A stretch of 64,000 nucleotides of DNA from Lysobacterales bacterium (GTDB lineage Bacteria; Pseudomonadota; Gammaproteobacteria; Xanthomonadales; Xanthomonadaceae), in NCBI GenBank assembly GCA_016718605.1, contig JADKCY010000002.1, forward strand, positions 124,001 to 188,000. The letters are read 5' to 3'. The translations under genes were made by a program, and so were the position numbers. Positions 1 through 9,390 of this stretch are shown here, one piece after another. Below the pieces are notes generated by a model. It was not told the DNA's origin. It saw nothing but the letters and a program-made list of their open reading frames with translations, and ran no database searches. The stretch's first letter is position 1. Every line of letters starts with the position of its first letter.

Positions 1-144
1 TCGATCGTTTTCACGATGGAAACGCGCGCGTGGCATCTGATTGGTGCTCTGTCCGCACGCAGATAGGCTAGCGATTCCGGCCCAAGCCCTCACCCCCCAA
101 ACGTCACTGCGCCGAAATCCTGGGCGCAACTGACGCCGTCGAGG

Positions 145-486
145 TCAATCCAGCAGAAGTGCTGGCAATGCGGTCAAAACCAACACCAGAAAAATGCCCA
201 GTAGCACCATCAGCATGCGGCCCGGCGCAGCCTGCCACGGCTCCCACCAGGGCGTTTGCAATCGCTCTGAGCGCGCGCGCGCGGCGCGCGCCTGCTGGTA
301 CTCGTCAATCCACTGTCTGGCGATGTCAGCATCGCTTTCGGAATCGACCCATAGCGCGCCATGCGATATGCCCCAATTGCTTGCCTGCGTTTCAAAAAAG
401 GCAATCGAATGCGATTGCAACAGCGCGCGAATATCATCGGCTTCATCTTCGGGGACAGCCTTGAGCGAGAAAATGAGTATCGACAT
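145..486 (-). CDS. Small C-terminally anchored membrane protein, DUF6164-like
   Basis: This encodes 113 residues. The N-terminal ~65 residues are soluble and acidic (begins MSILIFSLKAVPEDEADDIR). A basic stretch follows, then one hydrophobic segment at the extreme C-terminus (about residues 90-112), so the soluble part probably faces the cytoplasm. The N-terminal half resembles small putative signal-transducing folds, and the overall pattern matches the DUF6164 family of Lysobacterales, which I recognise by pattern only. I chose the ATG at 486 because GGAG lies about 10 nt upstream; an in-frame start at 501 adds five residues. The function is unknown. It diverges from the GGDEF/EAL gene at 762. 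Confidence 0.7.
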   Translation of the reverse strand: MSILIFSLKAVPEDEADDIRALLQSHSIAFFETQASNWGISHGALWVDSESDADIARQWIDEYQQARAARARSERLQTPWWEPWQAAPGRMLMVLLGIFLVLVLTALPALLLD

Positions 487-674
487 CACGCAATGCTCCA
501 ATGCTGTCAGGGTGGTGAAAACACCCTGTGGGTGGGCCGCAGGGATGCCGCGCTAGCGCCGCAATCGCGCAAGCGATTGATACGCGAGGGAGAGTCCTGA
601 AATGTGCCGGACTCACGACCTTAGGAAAGCGCAGTACGGCACTTTCTCTACAACCTGTTACTGTCCCGCCAGCG

Positions 675-691
675 CATTCCTGACAGGAATG
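675..691. promoter_or_regulatory. 17-bp palindrome, candidate operator
   Basis: CATTCCTGACAGGAATG is a perfect inverted repeat with 8-bp arms around one central base. It lies about 70 bp upstream of the GGDEF/EAL start and directly upstream of a sigma-54-like promoter. The symmetry is seen directly; a role as an activator or repressor site is inference. Confidence 0.35.
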
Positions 692-695
692 TTCA

Positions 696-711
696 CGGCA
701 CGACGATTGCA
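696..711 (+). promoter_or_regulatory. Candidate sigma-54 (-24/-12) promoter
   Basis: CGGCACGACGATTGCA matches the sigma-54 consensus TGGCAC-R-N4-TTGC-W except for its first base, and it keeps the diagnostic GG-N10-GC spacing. Transcription would start near 722, leaving about a 40-nt leader before the ATG at 762. Sigma-54 control of motility and c-di-GMP genes is common in this order. Single matches of this kind do arise by chance. Confidence 0.45.
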
Positions 712-761
712 CCATAGTACCGCCCCGCTCGACTTCCACACGAAGGATTGCTTCGCTGCCC

Positions 762-3464
762 ATGCCAAAAGCTTCCTCGCCCAACCTTGATCCAGGTCGT
801 ACGCCGGAGGAACCTGGCAGTCCCGCCGGGCAGGCGAATGGTTACGCCTTACTGGCACTGATTCTGCTGGCAGCTCTACTGATTGCCATGGCGATCTGGG
901 TCTATGTCGGTGCGCGAATCACCGACAAACGCGAAGCGGCCATTGCCAATCTTCTGCAAAGTAATGGCAATCTTGTCATCGCGCATAAAGAAAAGGTCAA
1001 GGCGGGTCTGGCGCATTTCGAGCAAATCCTGCAGTCGATCGCCGACATCGCCAATAGCCCCAACGCGGCGCCAGCCGATGCTCGCCGGCGTCTGAATGAA
1101 TTACTCAGCAGTGCGCAAGCCACCACGCCCGAATTGATCGCACTGGCGGTCATCGATCCCGATGGCGGCATCCGCGCAACCACGCAGGCTTCCAGCGCAT
1201 TGAATGTCAGTGGACGCGACTATTTCCAGCGTCATCGTGAGTTTCGCAGCATCCGTGCGGACGTCGGCACGCCATTCACCGGCGCCCTGAGTGGACGCTG
1301 GGCCATCCCCATCACGCGCCGGATCGAATCACCCGAGGGCAATTTCGAGGGCGTGGCATATCTGTCTCTGGACCCGACGTATTTTGCGCAGCCGTTCGTC
1401 AATTCACAGCAGGGCCCGCGCGACTCAATGGTGGTGCTGGGCGAGGATGGGATCATCCGTGCCATCCGGATCGGTAATAGCGTGCTGTATGGCGAGAGCG
1501 TCGCGCAGTCACCACTGCTGGCTGAGCAGCGCAGAGCCCCGACAGGTTGGCTGCGTGCGGGCAGCCCCATCGACGGCGATCTGAAGCTGGTTAGTTACGA
1601 TTCGATTCCGACCTACCGCTTGATCGTGGTGGTCGCCAAGTCCGAAACTGACTTGCTTGCCGAACTGCGCCCTGCTGAGCAAGCCCTGCGAATGCAGGCA
1701 GCGGCCGTCACGGCGCTGCTCATCTTGATGGCCGTCACCGCCATCATTGCCTTGAACGCGCAGCGTGGCCGCATCCGGGCCGAGTCCAGTGCGCGCCGCA
1801 ACTTTCAGGAATTGGCGGAGTTGGGCAGCGATTGGCACTGGCGCAGTGATCGTCACCATCGCATCGATTTTGTCTCGCACGGCTTGAAGAAATCGCTCGG
1901 CGTGTCGATTGACGGCCTGCTGGGGCTGACCGCTTGGGAATCCGGCGGCTTTGGGGCTTCGGCAGAAAGTGGCGCGCAGATTCAGCAAGCCATGTTGCAT
2001 TTTCAGCCGTTTCTTCGCGTCGAATCGTCGATTCGCGTCAATAACACCGACACGGCCTACGTCCTCATCAGCGGTCAATCCACTTGGTCGGCAAAAGGCG
2101 AGTTTCTTGGCTACCAGGGCGTGGTGACTGACATCACTGAACGCAAACTGGCAGAAATCAACATCCAGCGCTTAGCCATGTTCGATGCCCTCACCGGCCT
2201 GCCCAATCGACGCTCGTTGACCCAGCATTTGACCCATATCCTGACAAACTGCCGTGAGCAACAGGCCAGCGGCGCGCTGATCTTTGTGGATGTCGATCGT
2301 TTTAAGGATGTCAATGACACACTGGGACACGAAGCCGGCGATGACTTGCTGCGAATGGTCGCGGCGGCGCTAAGCAGCGCTATCCGAGCAGACGACGTGG
2401 TTTCGCGGATCGGTGGTGATGAGTTTGTCGTGGTGATCGGAAAGCTTGCCTCCGACCTCAACCAGGCCAAACAAAGCGTCCAGCGCGTAATCCAGAAGAT
2501 TCGCGAACGCATGCAAGCCTTGGATTTGTTGCGTTTTCGCAAGCTGCAGATTTCGCTAAGCATGGGCGTCTGCCAGTTCCCACTGCACAACGAATCCCCC
2601 GACGATCTGCTGCGCGATGCGGATACCGCGCTGTACCAGTCGAAATCCGATGGCCGCAACAAAGTCACTTTCTTCGAACGCGAAATGCGCGAGCTGATCC
2701 AGCGCCGCGTCACGCTCGAGCATGATTTGGCCCACGCACTCGAGCGCGGGCAAATGCAGGTTTGGGTGCAATCGCAGTACGACACCGACGCCGTTGCCTC
2801 GGGCGCTGAGCTTTTGCTGCGCTGGTCGCATCCGCGCGATGGCATGGTTCCGCCGAGCGAGTTCATTCCCTTGTCGGAACGCAGCGAATTGATTGATCAA
2901 CTGGGCGACTGGGTGATCGAACGCGCGATCGAAACGCTGGCATCCACTGAACATCTGGTCGCACGCCTGCCGGGCCTCTCGGTGAATGTCAGTCCGCGTC
3001 AGTTCGATCAGTCGGATTTTGTGGAGCGTGTTCTGTCCCGCGTCCGCGCCAGCAGCATCACTCCGGATCGCCTGACCCTTGAAGTCACCGAAGGTCTGCT
3101 GATCGACAATCTGGAACGCACGCTGGAACAGTTGCATCAACTGGCCGCGGCGGGTATTCGCATTTCGATCGATGATTTTGGAACCGGCTACTCCAGCTTG
3201 CGCTACTTGAAATCCTTGCCGATCCACGAGCTGAAGATCGACCGTTGCTTCGTCAGCGAAGTACCGGAAAGCCTCAAGGATGCAGCCATCGTGCGCTCGA
3301 TCCTGTCCTTGGCGCGCAATCTGCGCTTGCGCGTGGTGGCGGAGGGTGTGGAGACGACTCGACAAGCAGAATTCTTGCGAGCGCACGGATGCCACTCGTT
3401 GCAGGGCTATTTGTTTGCCCGCCCCGAACCTCTGCAAGACTGGCTGGTACGGCAAATACACTGA
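762..3464 (+). CDS. Membrane sensor protein with PDC, PAS, GGDEF and EAL domains
   Basis: This 900-residue inner-membrane protein is predicted to make and/or degrade cyclic-di-GMP. A TM helix lies at about residues 27-50. A periplasmic region to about 305 looks like a PDC/dCache ligand-binding sensor. A second TM spans about 308-335, a PAS domain about 345-465, a GGDEF domain about 470-630 and an EAL domain about 640-895. The cyclase motif GGDEF is intact at 551-555 and is preceded by an RxxD inhibitory site (RADD), so cyclase activity is likely. The EAL signature reads ELL at 683-685 (AELLLRWSHP), while DDFGTGYSSL at 804 is intact; E683 itself is kept, so phosphodiesterase activity is possible. 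The start ATG at 762 has a distant GAAGGA upstream. A sigma-54-like promoter lies upstream. It converges on tsaB with only 13 nt between the stop codons. Confidence 0.92.
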   Translation: MPKASSPNLDPGRTPEEPGSPAGQANGYALLALILLAALLIAMAIWVYVGARITDKREAAIANLLQSNGNLVIAHKEKVKAGLAHFEQILQSIADIANSPNAAPADARRRLNELLSSAQATTPELIALAVIDPDGGIRATTQASSALNVSGRDYFQRHREFRSIRADVGTPFTGALSGRWAIPITRRIESPEGNFEGVAYLSLDPTYFAQPFVNSQQGPRDSMVVLGEDGIIRAIRIGNSVLYGESVAQSPLLAEQRRAPTGWLRAGSPIDGDLKLVSYDSIPTYRLIVVVAKSETDLLAELRPAEQALRMQAAAVTALLILMAVTAIIALNAQRGRIRAESSARRNFQELAELGSDWHWRSDRHHRIDFVSHGLKKSLGVSIDGLLGLTAWESGGFGASAESGAQIQQAMLHFQPFLRVESSIRVNNTDTAYVLISGQSTWSAKGEFLGYQGVVTDITERKLAEINIQRLAMFDALTGLPNRRSLTQHLTHILTNCREQQASGALIFVDVDRFKDVNDTLGHEAGDDLLRMVAAALSSAIRADDVVSRIGGDEFVVVIGKLASDLNQAKQSVQRVIQKIRERMQALDLLRFRKLQISLSMGVCQFPLHNESPDDLLRDADTALYQSKSDGRNKVTFFEREMRELIQRRVTLEHDLAHALERGQMQVWVQSQYDTDAVASGAELLLRWSHPRDGMVPPSEFIPLSERSELIDQLGDWVIERAIETLASTEHLVARLPGLSVNVSPRQFDQSDFVERVLSRVRASSITPDRLTLEVTEGLLIDNLERTLEQLHQLAAAGIRISIDDFGTGYSSLRYLKSLPIHELKIDRCFVSEVPESLKDAAIVRSILSLARNLRLRVVAEGVETTRQAEFLRAHGCHSLQGYLFARPEPLQDWLVRQIH

Positions 3465-3477
3465 ACCCTTCGGGGTC

Positions 3478-4200
3478 TTAGATCGACGTCAACGAATCCA
3501 CTCCTTGCGCCGGCAAGGGCATACCGCGTTCAGCCAGTGTCTGCGCCACCTTGTCGCGCAAATAGATCGGTTGCACCTGTTCCAGCGAACAGACCTCGCC
3601 TGCATGGAACCTCGCCAGCGCCAAGCGCGCAAGGTCAGCCGCGTGCGGCAAGGCGTCCGCCTGCAGCGTCCAACCACCTTGCGCCAACAGTCGCTGGCCC
3701 AGCACGCCGTTGGCGGCGCCGAGTCCCGTGCCACGCGCACAACCATGGGTGGATTGCCATTCCCAAATGGACGGTGGCATCACGATGGAAGGACCGATCT
3801 GGTGGAGTGTTCCGTCACGGCCCTGCACGTACTCGGCCGCGTAGATCTCGCCCATCCGGGCATCCAGACAGGCGAGCACCGGGCCTGCCTCCAAGGCACC
3901 GGCAGCCAACACATCCAGCGTGGACACGCCCAGCAGCGGGCGATCCAGGCCCAACGCGAGGCCATGCCCCAAGGCGACCGCCAAACGCACACCCGTAAAC
4001 GCGCCAGGCCCGATTCCGACGGCGATCAGATCCAGCGCCGCTCTGGCCAGACCCGCCTCCGCCAGCAGACCATCAATCCATGGCAACACCAGTTCGGCAT
4101 GCCGACGCGGCGCAAATTCATGCCGGGCGATCAAGCTCTCGCCGCTCAACAGGGCGACCGAGCAAACTTCAGTCGAGGTTTCGATGGCCAGCAAGTGCAT
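3478..4200 (-). CDS. tsaB: tRNA threonylcarbamoyladenosine biosynthesis protein TsaB
   Basis: This encodes 240 residues, typical for bacterial TsaB. TsaB is the ASKHA-fold scaffold that dimerises with TsaD and, with TsaE, transfers threonylcarbamoyl to A37 of ANN-decoding tRNAs in the cytoplasm. The N-terminus LLAIETSTEVCSVAL is the family signature, followed by the HAELVLPWIDGLL and GIGPGAFTGVRLAVA motifs seen in TsaB/TsaD N-domains. It is the last gene of a minus-strand string (mrcB, TPR lipoprotein, yoaA, tsaB), 69 nt after yoaA. The ATG at 4200 has no strong ribosome binding site. Confidence 0.95.
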   Translation of the reverse strand: MHLLAIETSTEVCSVALLSGESLIARHEFAPRRHAELVLPWIDGLLAEAGLARAALDLIAVGIGPGAFTGVRLAVALGHGLALGLDRPLLGVSTLDVLAAGALEAGPVLACLDARMGEIYAAEYVQGRDGTLHQIGPSIVMPPSIWEWQSTHGCARGTGLGAANGVLGQRLLAQGGWTLQADALPHAADLARLALARFHAGEVCSLEQVQPIYLRDKVAQTLAERGMPLPAQGVDSLTSI

Positions 4201-4269
4201 ACGGCGGGTCCGTTTGGCGACGTCATTGGGTGGATAAAAAAGGGGCCAGCACTACCACGCAGGGCAGCA

Positions 4270-6216
4270 TCAACAGGTCGCCACAAACTGCATGGCCATG
4301 GCCGGATCGCGGGTCAACGGGAACGGCGGCAGGCTGCGCAGAAAGCTGCGCCCGTAACCGCGCAGTTGCAAGCGCGGATCGCATAGCACCAGCAGACCGC
4401 GATCCGTTTCGCTGCGAATCAGTCGCCCGACGCCCTGCTTCAAGGCGATCACGGCAGCGGGAATCTGCCAGTCCACAAACGGATTGCCGCCTGCGGCGCG
4501 GATCGAGGCCAATCGGGCTTCCAGCACCGGATCGTCGGGGGCAGCGAACGGCAGTTTGTCGATCACCACCACGCTAAGAGCCGTTCCGACCACATCCACG
4601 CCTTCCCAGAAACTGGCGGCCCCCAGCAGCAGGCCATTGCCCGATTGGCGGAATGCCTCCAGCAAACGGTTTTTGGGCTGACTGCCCTGCACGAACAAGG
4701 GGAACTCGGCTCGCACCGCGAGCCAATCGGCCGCCTCGCGCAACGCGCGATGCGAGGTAAACAACAAAAACGCGCGGCCACGCGAAGCTTGCAATACCGG
4801 CAACACGGTTTGCAGCAAGCGCGGGACATAGTCGCGTTGTGCCGGGTCTGGCAAATCCGCGGGCAACCACGCCAATGCTTGGGTCGCATAGTCGAAGGGA
4901 CTTTGCTCCAACAAGGTTCTCGGCGTGTCCGCACCCAATTGTTTGGCAAAGTGTCCGAACTGCCCGTCGACGGTCAGCGTCGCCGACGTAAAAATCCACG
5001 CCGCACCAGTGCGCCGACGAAACTCGGCAAGCGGTGCGGAGACATCCAATGGCGTGCGTTGGAAACTGAAACCACGCGAGCTCAACTCGTACCAGCGAAC
5101 CTGGGCGTCGCCATCGCCACCACTATGCAAGCGCTGCAGACGCTGCTCGAACTGCATGGCGCGCTCGGCACAGGCGGCCAGACCCGGACTACGCTCGCGT
5201 TGCGGCTCCAGTGCGCGCTGCAATTCGGCCAAGGCCGCATCGAGGGCATCCAGACTGTCCACGCACGGATCATGCGCGAGTGCCAACGACAGCGGTGCAC
5301 GCGCTGGCAAGGGGTCCCACGCGAGCCGCAGATCCCGCACGCAACGCTCCAAAGCCTGCGCTGCGGGTTGGATACTTCCCAAAGCTGCCGATGCCGATTG
5401 CGCCTCGGTCTGCGCATCGCGCGCCAAATCCAGTAGCTGCCGCGAAGACAGCGACTCGCTGAAGAACTGCACCGCCAGTTCCGGCCATTGGTGCGCCTCA
5501 TCAATGATCCAGGCGTGTGCGCCCGGCAAAATTTCGCCGAAACCCTCGCGCTTGAGAGCCACATCGGCAAACAACAGGTGATGGTTGACGACCACCAGAT
5601 CGGCCGCCTGTGCCTCGGCCCGCGCCTTCACCACAAAACACTCGGCGTAGCGTGGACAGTCCGATCCGAGGCAATTGTCTATGGTCGAGGTCACCAGTGG
5701 CCAGATGACCGAATCTTCCGCGATGTGCTGTACCGCACCGATATCCCCATCCGCGCAGGCTTGCGCGTGCACCGCAAGCGACGACAGTTCAACGGCATGG
5801 ACACTGCCCGCAATGCGATCCAGACGCGCTTGCTCCAAGCGATACAGACAAAGGTAGTTCGCTCGCCCTTTCAGCAACGCGACGCGCAAACGTGCGCCCA
5901 AGGCGTGTCGCAGTCGCGGTAGATCGCGCTGAAAGAGTTGATCCTGCAGTGCCCGCGTACCGGTCGAGACAATCACCCGCAAGCCAGACAGCAAAGCCGG
6001 CACCAGATAGGCAAAGGTCTTGCCCGTTCCAGTCCCTGCTTCGGCAATCAACACCGCGCGATCATCCATCGCCTGGGCAATCGCCGCTGCCAGACGCAAC
6101 TGCGCACCGCGTTCGACGAACCCAGGCCAGTCCGCCAACGGACCGTTGGCGGACAAGGCTTGCTGCGTCGCAACCACCAGCGGCGTACCTCCCGAGCTTT
6201 CAGCCACAGCGATCAC
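4270..6216 (-). CDS. yoaA: ATP-dependent DNA helicase, YoaA/DinG (XPD-like) family
   Basis: This 648-residue superfamily 2 iron-sulfur helicase unwinds DNA 5'-3'. In E. coli YoaA acts with Pol III chi in repair of replication damage. Walker A (AEAGTGTGKT) lies near residue 60. The Fe-S cysteines sit in CLGSDCPRYAEC near residue 185. The DEAH box is IDEAHQWPEL near 240. The C-terminal ATPase motifs include GVGRLIRSETDRG. Length and order fit YoaA rather than the longer DinG. The start is GTG at 6216, six nucleotides after the TPR lipoprotein, so the two are probably cotranscribed; tsaB follows. Confidence 0.92.
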   Translation of the reverse strand: MIAVAESSGGTPLVVATQQALSANGPLADWPGFVERGAQLRLAAAIAQAMDDRAVLIAEAGTGTGKTFAYLVPALLSGLRVIVSTGTRALQDQLFQRDLPRLRHALGARLRVALLKGRANYLCLYRLEQARLDRIAGSVHAVELSSLAVHAQACADGDIGAVQHIAEDSVIWPLVTSTIDNCLGSDCPRYAECFVVKARAEAQAADLVVVNHHLLFADVALKREGFGEILPGAHAWIIDEAHQWPELAVQFFSESLSSRQLLDLARDAQTEAQSASAALGSIQPAAQALERCVRDLRLAWDPLPARAPLSLALAHDPCVDSLDALDAALAELQRALEPQRERSPGLAACAERAMQFEQRLQRLHSGGDGDAQVRWYELSSRGFSFQRTPLDVSAPLAEFRRRTGAAWIFTSATLTVDGQFGHFAKQLGADTPRTLLEQSPFDYATQALAWLPADLPDPAQRDYVPRLLQTVLPVLQASRGRAFLLFTSHRALREAADWLAVRAEFPLFVQGSQPKNRLLEAFRQSGNGLLLGAASFWEGVDVVGTALSVVVIDKLPFAAPDDPVLEARLASIRAAGGNPFVDWQIPAAVIALKQGVGRLIRSETDRGLLVLCDPRLQLRGYGRSFLRSLPPFPLTRDPAMAMQFVATC

Positions 6217-6222
6217 GTCGGG

Positions 6223-6762
6223 CTACATCCGTACGGGCGCAGCGACGGTGCACTGTTCACCCTGCTGGCGAGCAACGTCTGCCGCTTGGACACTGCCACG
6301 CACTTCACGCGCGAGCCGTATTGCCGCCCAATTGCGGCGACACAGTGGACCCAGCTTGGGCCCACGCTCCCATGAGGCAATCGCCAGCGTTTCCGCCTGA
6401 TCCAAGGCATGCTTGGCGAGTGCCACTTCGGCACGCCGTTGCAGCACTTCCGGGTGGTCTGGCCGTAACACCAAGGCCTGCTCCAGCAATTGGTCTGCGG
6501 TGCTCAGGTCACGAATGACGATGGCCTGTTCGGCGTCCGACAGCAGATCCTCCAGTTCCGGATCAGGCAACGGTTGGACCTCGATCCCGTCCGTACCTGC
6601 AGCCAATAGCGCCATCTCCGCAAGCAAATCGCGCGGCGGCGGTTCGGGTGATTTCACAGCGGCAGGTGGCAAACCAGACTGCGCGCAGCCGATCATTCCC
6701 AACACGCTGATAAGCCACAAGACGCTGGCAATTCTTGGTTTGAAAACTGTCACTTCGATCAT
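6223..6762 (-). CDS. TPR-containing lipoprotein
   Basis: This encodes about 179 residues. A hydrophobic signal sequence ends in a lipobox (GMIGC, Cys26 from the ATG at 6762), so it is predicted to be lipidated and anchored to the inner or outer membrane. After a proline-rich linker there is a short helical-repeat region (about residues 75-160; ALVLRPDHPEVLQRRAEVAL is TPR-like). It lies between mrcB and yoaA. By position and type it resembles lipoproteins that assist class A penicillin-binding proteins, but no LpoB similarity can be claimed. An upstream ATG would add 12 residues, giving a less typical signal peptide. Confidence 0.75.
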   Translation of the reverse strand: MIEVTVFKPRIASVLWLISVLGMIGCAQSGLPPAAVKSPEPPPRDLLAEMALLAAGTDGIEVQPLPDPELEDLLSDAEQAIVIRDLSTADQLLEQALVLRPDHPEVLQRRAEVALAKHALDQAETLAIASWERGPKLGPLCRRNWAAIRLAREVRGSVQAADVARQQGEQCTVAAPVRM

Positions 6763-6942
6763 CCTGATACCGTGAATTGAAGAGCCCGCAGTACGCAACT
6801 GCGGCGAAGGAAACGCAGATCAATCAGGCACGTGAAGAACCCCGCGTAGGCGCGTTTCGCCATGCGCCGGGCGCGGCTAGGTCTGAACGAGTCCTGGATG
6901 ACCAGGTTCAGATCATCGACGGCACAGCCTGCCAGACCGCAC

Positions 6943-9243
6943 TCAGTCGCCGCCATCATCACCACCAAACCAATCCCGCAACCGCGCCAACGGACAACCG
7001 TCGTATGCCTCTGGGGCATAGCCCGCCACAAAGGCCATGCGTCGTGCGCCGGGACACGCTGGATCAGTCCTCGCCTCTCGCTGAGGATGCAACCAAACCC
7101 ATTCGACGCCCTCATCGCCCAGTTGCAAGGGTGCGTTCGGCAGTGCCGAAAATGTCTTCGCCCAGACTCGCATGGCACCACTGGCACCGTACAGTCCAGT
7201 CGCCGCATTATCATCGTTGCCGACCCAGACCACACCAAGATAGCTGCCGGAGTAACCGGCGAACCAACTGTCACGACCATCATTGCTGGTACCGGTCTTG
7301 CCTGCAGGATTGATCGACGCTAGTCCCTCCGCTTGCAGCCCGCGTGCGGTGCCGCTGCGGGTCGCTTCCTGCAGGGCCAAACTCACCAGTCGCGCGGCGA
7401 GCGCATCACCACTCTCGGCAGGTGCGGCGCGCGCGTCGTAACGCTGCAAGGGCTGTGACTGTGCATCCAGCACCGCACGAACTGCGCGCAGCGGTTGGAT
7501 TTGCCCACCAGAAGCAAGGAACTGGTAGAGCTGCGCGACCTGATACGGACTCATGTCCACCGCACCCAGCAGCAGGGAAGGATGTGGCGCCGGCGCGACG
7601 CCGGAAAGCGCCTCGATCAATCGGCTCAGACGATCCACACCGACCTCCAGACCAATCCGCACGGTGGCCTGATTGTAGGAATGCACCAGTGCATCCTGCA
7701 GAGTCACCAGACCATGACTGCGCCCATCCGAGTTGTCGGGGTTCCAACGCTTGCCATTCGGCAATGAAACATCCGGCGGCGAATCTTCGACCATGCTCGC
7801 CAGCGACCAGCGCGATGGCTGCGCCAAGGCCAGCAGATAGACCAAGGGTTTAAGCAGTGATCCCACAGGTCGCTGCGCATCCAAGGCACGATTGAATCCC
7901 TGCGCTGCCGGATCACGGTCGCCGAGCAAGGCTTGCACCTCGCCAGTTTGCGGATCGCTCATCACCACGGCGACCTGCAATGCCGCACGGCCAGGCTTCG
8001 CCAGCGCTTGCAATTGCGCGGTTGCAGCGGTCTCGGCAGCACTCTGTGCAGACGGTGACAGCGTGGTCAGCACGGTCAGGCCTGCACCGCGCAAGTCTTC
8101 TGCGCGATAGTCCTTGGCCAGTTGAGTTCTGACCAAGCCTAGAAAGGCCGGCGCGCGATTGCGCCGCACGCCCGCATCGACACGGACACCAAGTGGACGC
8201 GTTTTGGCCAACGCAACTTGCTCAAGCGACAGCACACCCGTCTCAGCCAAGGTGTCCAGCACCGAATTGCGCCGCTGCATCGCCCGCTCTGGCTGACGCC
8301 GCGGGTCGTACCAGGACGGCCCGCGAATCATACCGACCAGCAACGCAATTTCCTGCGGTTTGAGGTGCTCGACATCGCGACCAAACCAGAACTCGGCAGC
8401 GGCGCCAAAGCCATGCACGGCCTGTGCGCCATCCTGCCCAAGGAACACCTGATTAACATAGGCCTGAAGGATCTGCGCCTTGCTGAAACGGCGCTCGATC
8501 GCGAGCGCGTGAATGACCTCCCGAACTTTCCGCCACAGCGTCTGTTCACGCGTCAGGTACAGGTTCCGAACCAGTTGCTGGGTCAGCGTGCTGCCACCCT
8601 GACGCACTTCACCATGGCGCAGGTTGGTCCAAGCCGCACGCACGATGCCACCGAAATCAATACCGATGTGGCGTTTGAAGTCGCGATCTTCAACCGCCTG
8701 CAGACTGACCAGCAACAATTCAGGAACCTCGTCCAGCGCCAGCAAACGTCGCTCTTCTTGCAGCTCGCCGTAGAGGGTGGCAATTCGGGCCGGATCGATA
8801 GATGCCTCCGGCAACGCGCGCCCACCGGCATCCTGCAGCGCTGTTAGCCGCTCACCTTCGAGAGTCAAACGCAAATGCCGCGAAGGCTGTGGACCCTCCA
8901 AGTCGACGAACGCGCGCGTGGTCAAGCGAACTTCAGTGCCATGCACGACAAATCGTCCGGGGTCTGCGCCCTCCGCGTCCTCGCGATAGGCCGCCGCCTG
9001 CAATTCGGCGCGCAACATAGTCAGATTAAGCGGCATTCCGGGCTGCAATTGCAGTGGCCGGGCCATCACACGCGTCGGCACCTGCCATTGCAGGGCAGCG
9101 AAGTCCTCCGTCACACGGTGATCGACAACCCAGGCATACGGCCCGAGGAAGCCAAGGGACAAGCCAGAAACCGACCAGGCCATCGCACGCAACACCTTGA
9201 CCCACATGCGATTCCCCGTCTGCTCAGCACTGCGCTTGGCCAC
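6943..9243 (-). CDS. mrcB: Penicillin-binding protein 1B (bifunctional transglycosylase/transpeptidase)
   Basis: This 766-residue class A PBP polymerises and cross-links peptidoglycan at the inner membrane. One N-terminal TM anchor (about residues 14-38) is followed by a UvrB-like domain 2 region. The GT51 transglycosylase (about 150-340) has EDRDFKRHIGIDFGGI, carrying the catalytic glutamate, and GGSTLTQQLVRNLYL. The transpeptidase (about 400-720) has the SxxK serine in VGSLLKPL, SYN in HSYNQATVRI, and KTGTSNDGRDSWFAGY. The start is GTG at 9243 with GGAG seven nucleotides upstream; an in-frame TGA just before it rules out a longer protein. It heads the string with the TPR lipoprotein, yoaA and tsaB, and diverges from the glycosyltransferase gene. 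Confidence 0.95.
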   Translation of the reverse strand: MAKRSAEQTGNRMWVKVLRAMAWSVSGLSLGFLGPYAWVVDHRVTEDFAALQWQVPTRVMARPLQLQPGMPLNLTMLRAELQAAAYREDAEGADPGRFVVHGTEVRLTTRAFVDLEGPQPSRHLRLTLEGERLTALQDAGGRALPEASIDPARIATLYGELQEERRLLALDEVPELLLVSLQAVEDRDFKRHIGIDFGGIVRAAWTNLRHGEVRQGGSTLTQQLVRNLYLTREQTLWRKVREVIHALAIERRFSKAQILQAYVNQVFLGQDGAQAVHGFGAAAEFWFGRDVEHLKPQEIALLVGMIRGPSWYDPRRQPERAMQRRNSVLDTLAETGVLSLEQVALAKTRPLGVRVDAGVRRNRAPAFLGLVRTQLAKDYRAEDLRGAGLTVLTTLSPSAQSAAETAATAQLQALAKPGRAALQVAVVMSDPQTGEVQALLGDRDPAAQGFNRALDAQRPVGSLLKPLVYLLALAQPSRWSLASMVEDSPPDVSLPNGKRWNPDNSDGRSHGLVTLQDALVHSYNQATVRIGLEVGVDRLSRLIEALSGVAPAPHPSLLLGAVDMSPYQVAQLYQFLASGGQIQPLRAVRAVLDAQSQPLQRYDARAAPAESGDALAARLVSLALQEATRSGTARGLQAEGLASINPAGKTGTSNDGRDSWFAGYSGSYLGVVWVGNDDNAATGLYGASGAMRVWAKTFSALPNAPLQLGDEGVEWVWLHPQREARTDPACPGARRMAFVAGYAPEAYDGCPLARLRDWFGGDDGGD

Positions 9244-9390
9244 CCTTCATCTCCAATCAACATGTTCGGCGGCGCGCGCAATTCAGCGCGCCGGGCGTCG
9301 AAGTGTAATGGCCTGCCCGGTCATCACGGGGATGCCACATTCATCCAGCGTTCTCAATCCGCGCGCAGCCAGCGATAATCCACGTTCAAC

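Noticed and set aside
508..528. CAGGGTG...CACCCTG inverted repeat upstream of the small membrane protein gene
   Set aside because: Only 7-bp arms and no known motif or T-run; could be chance in GC-rich DNA.
3465..3477. Short ACCC-TTCG-GGGT hairpin between the GGDEF/EAL gene and tsaB as a terminator
   Set aside because: The stem is only 4 bp and no T-run follows.
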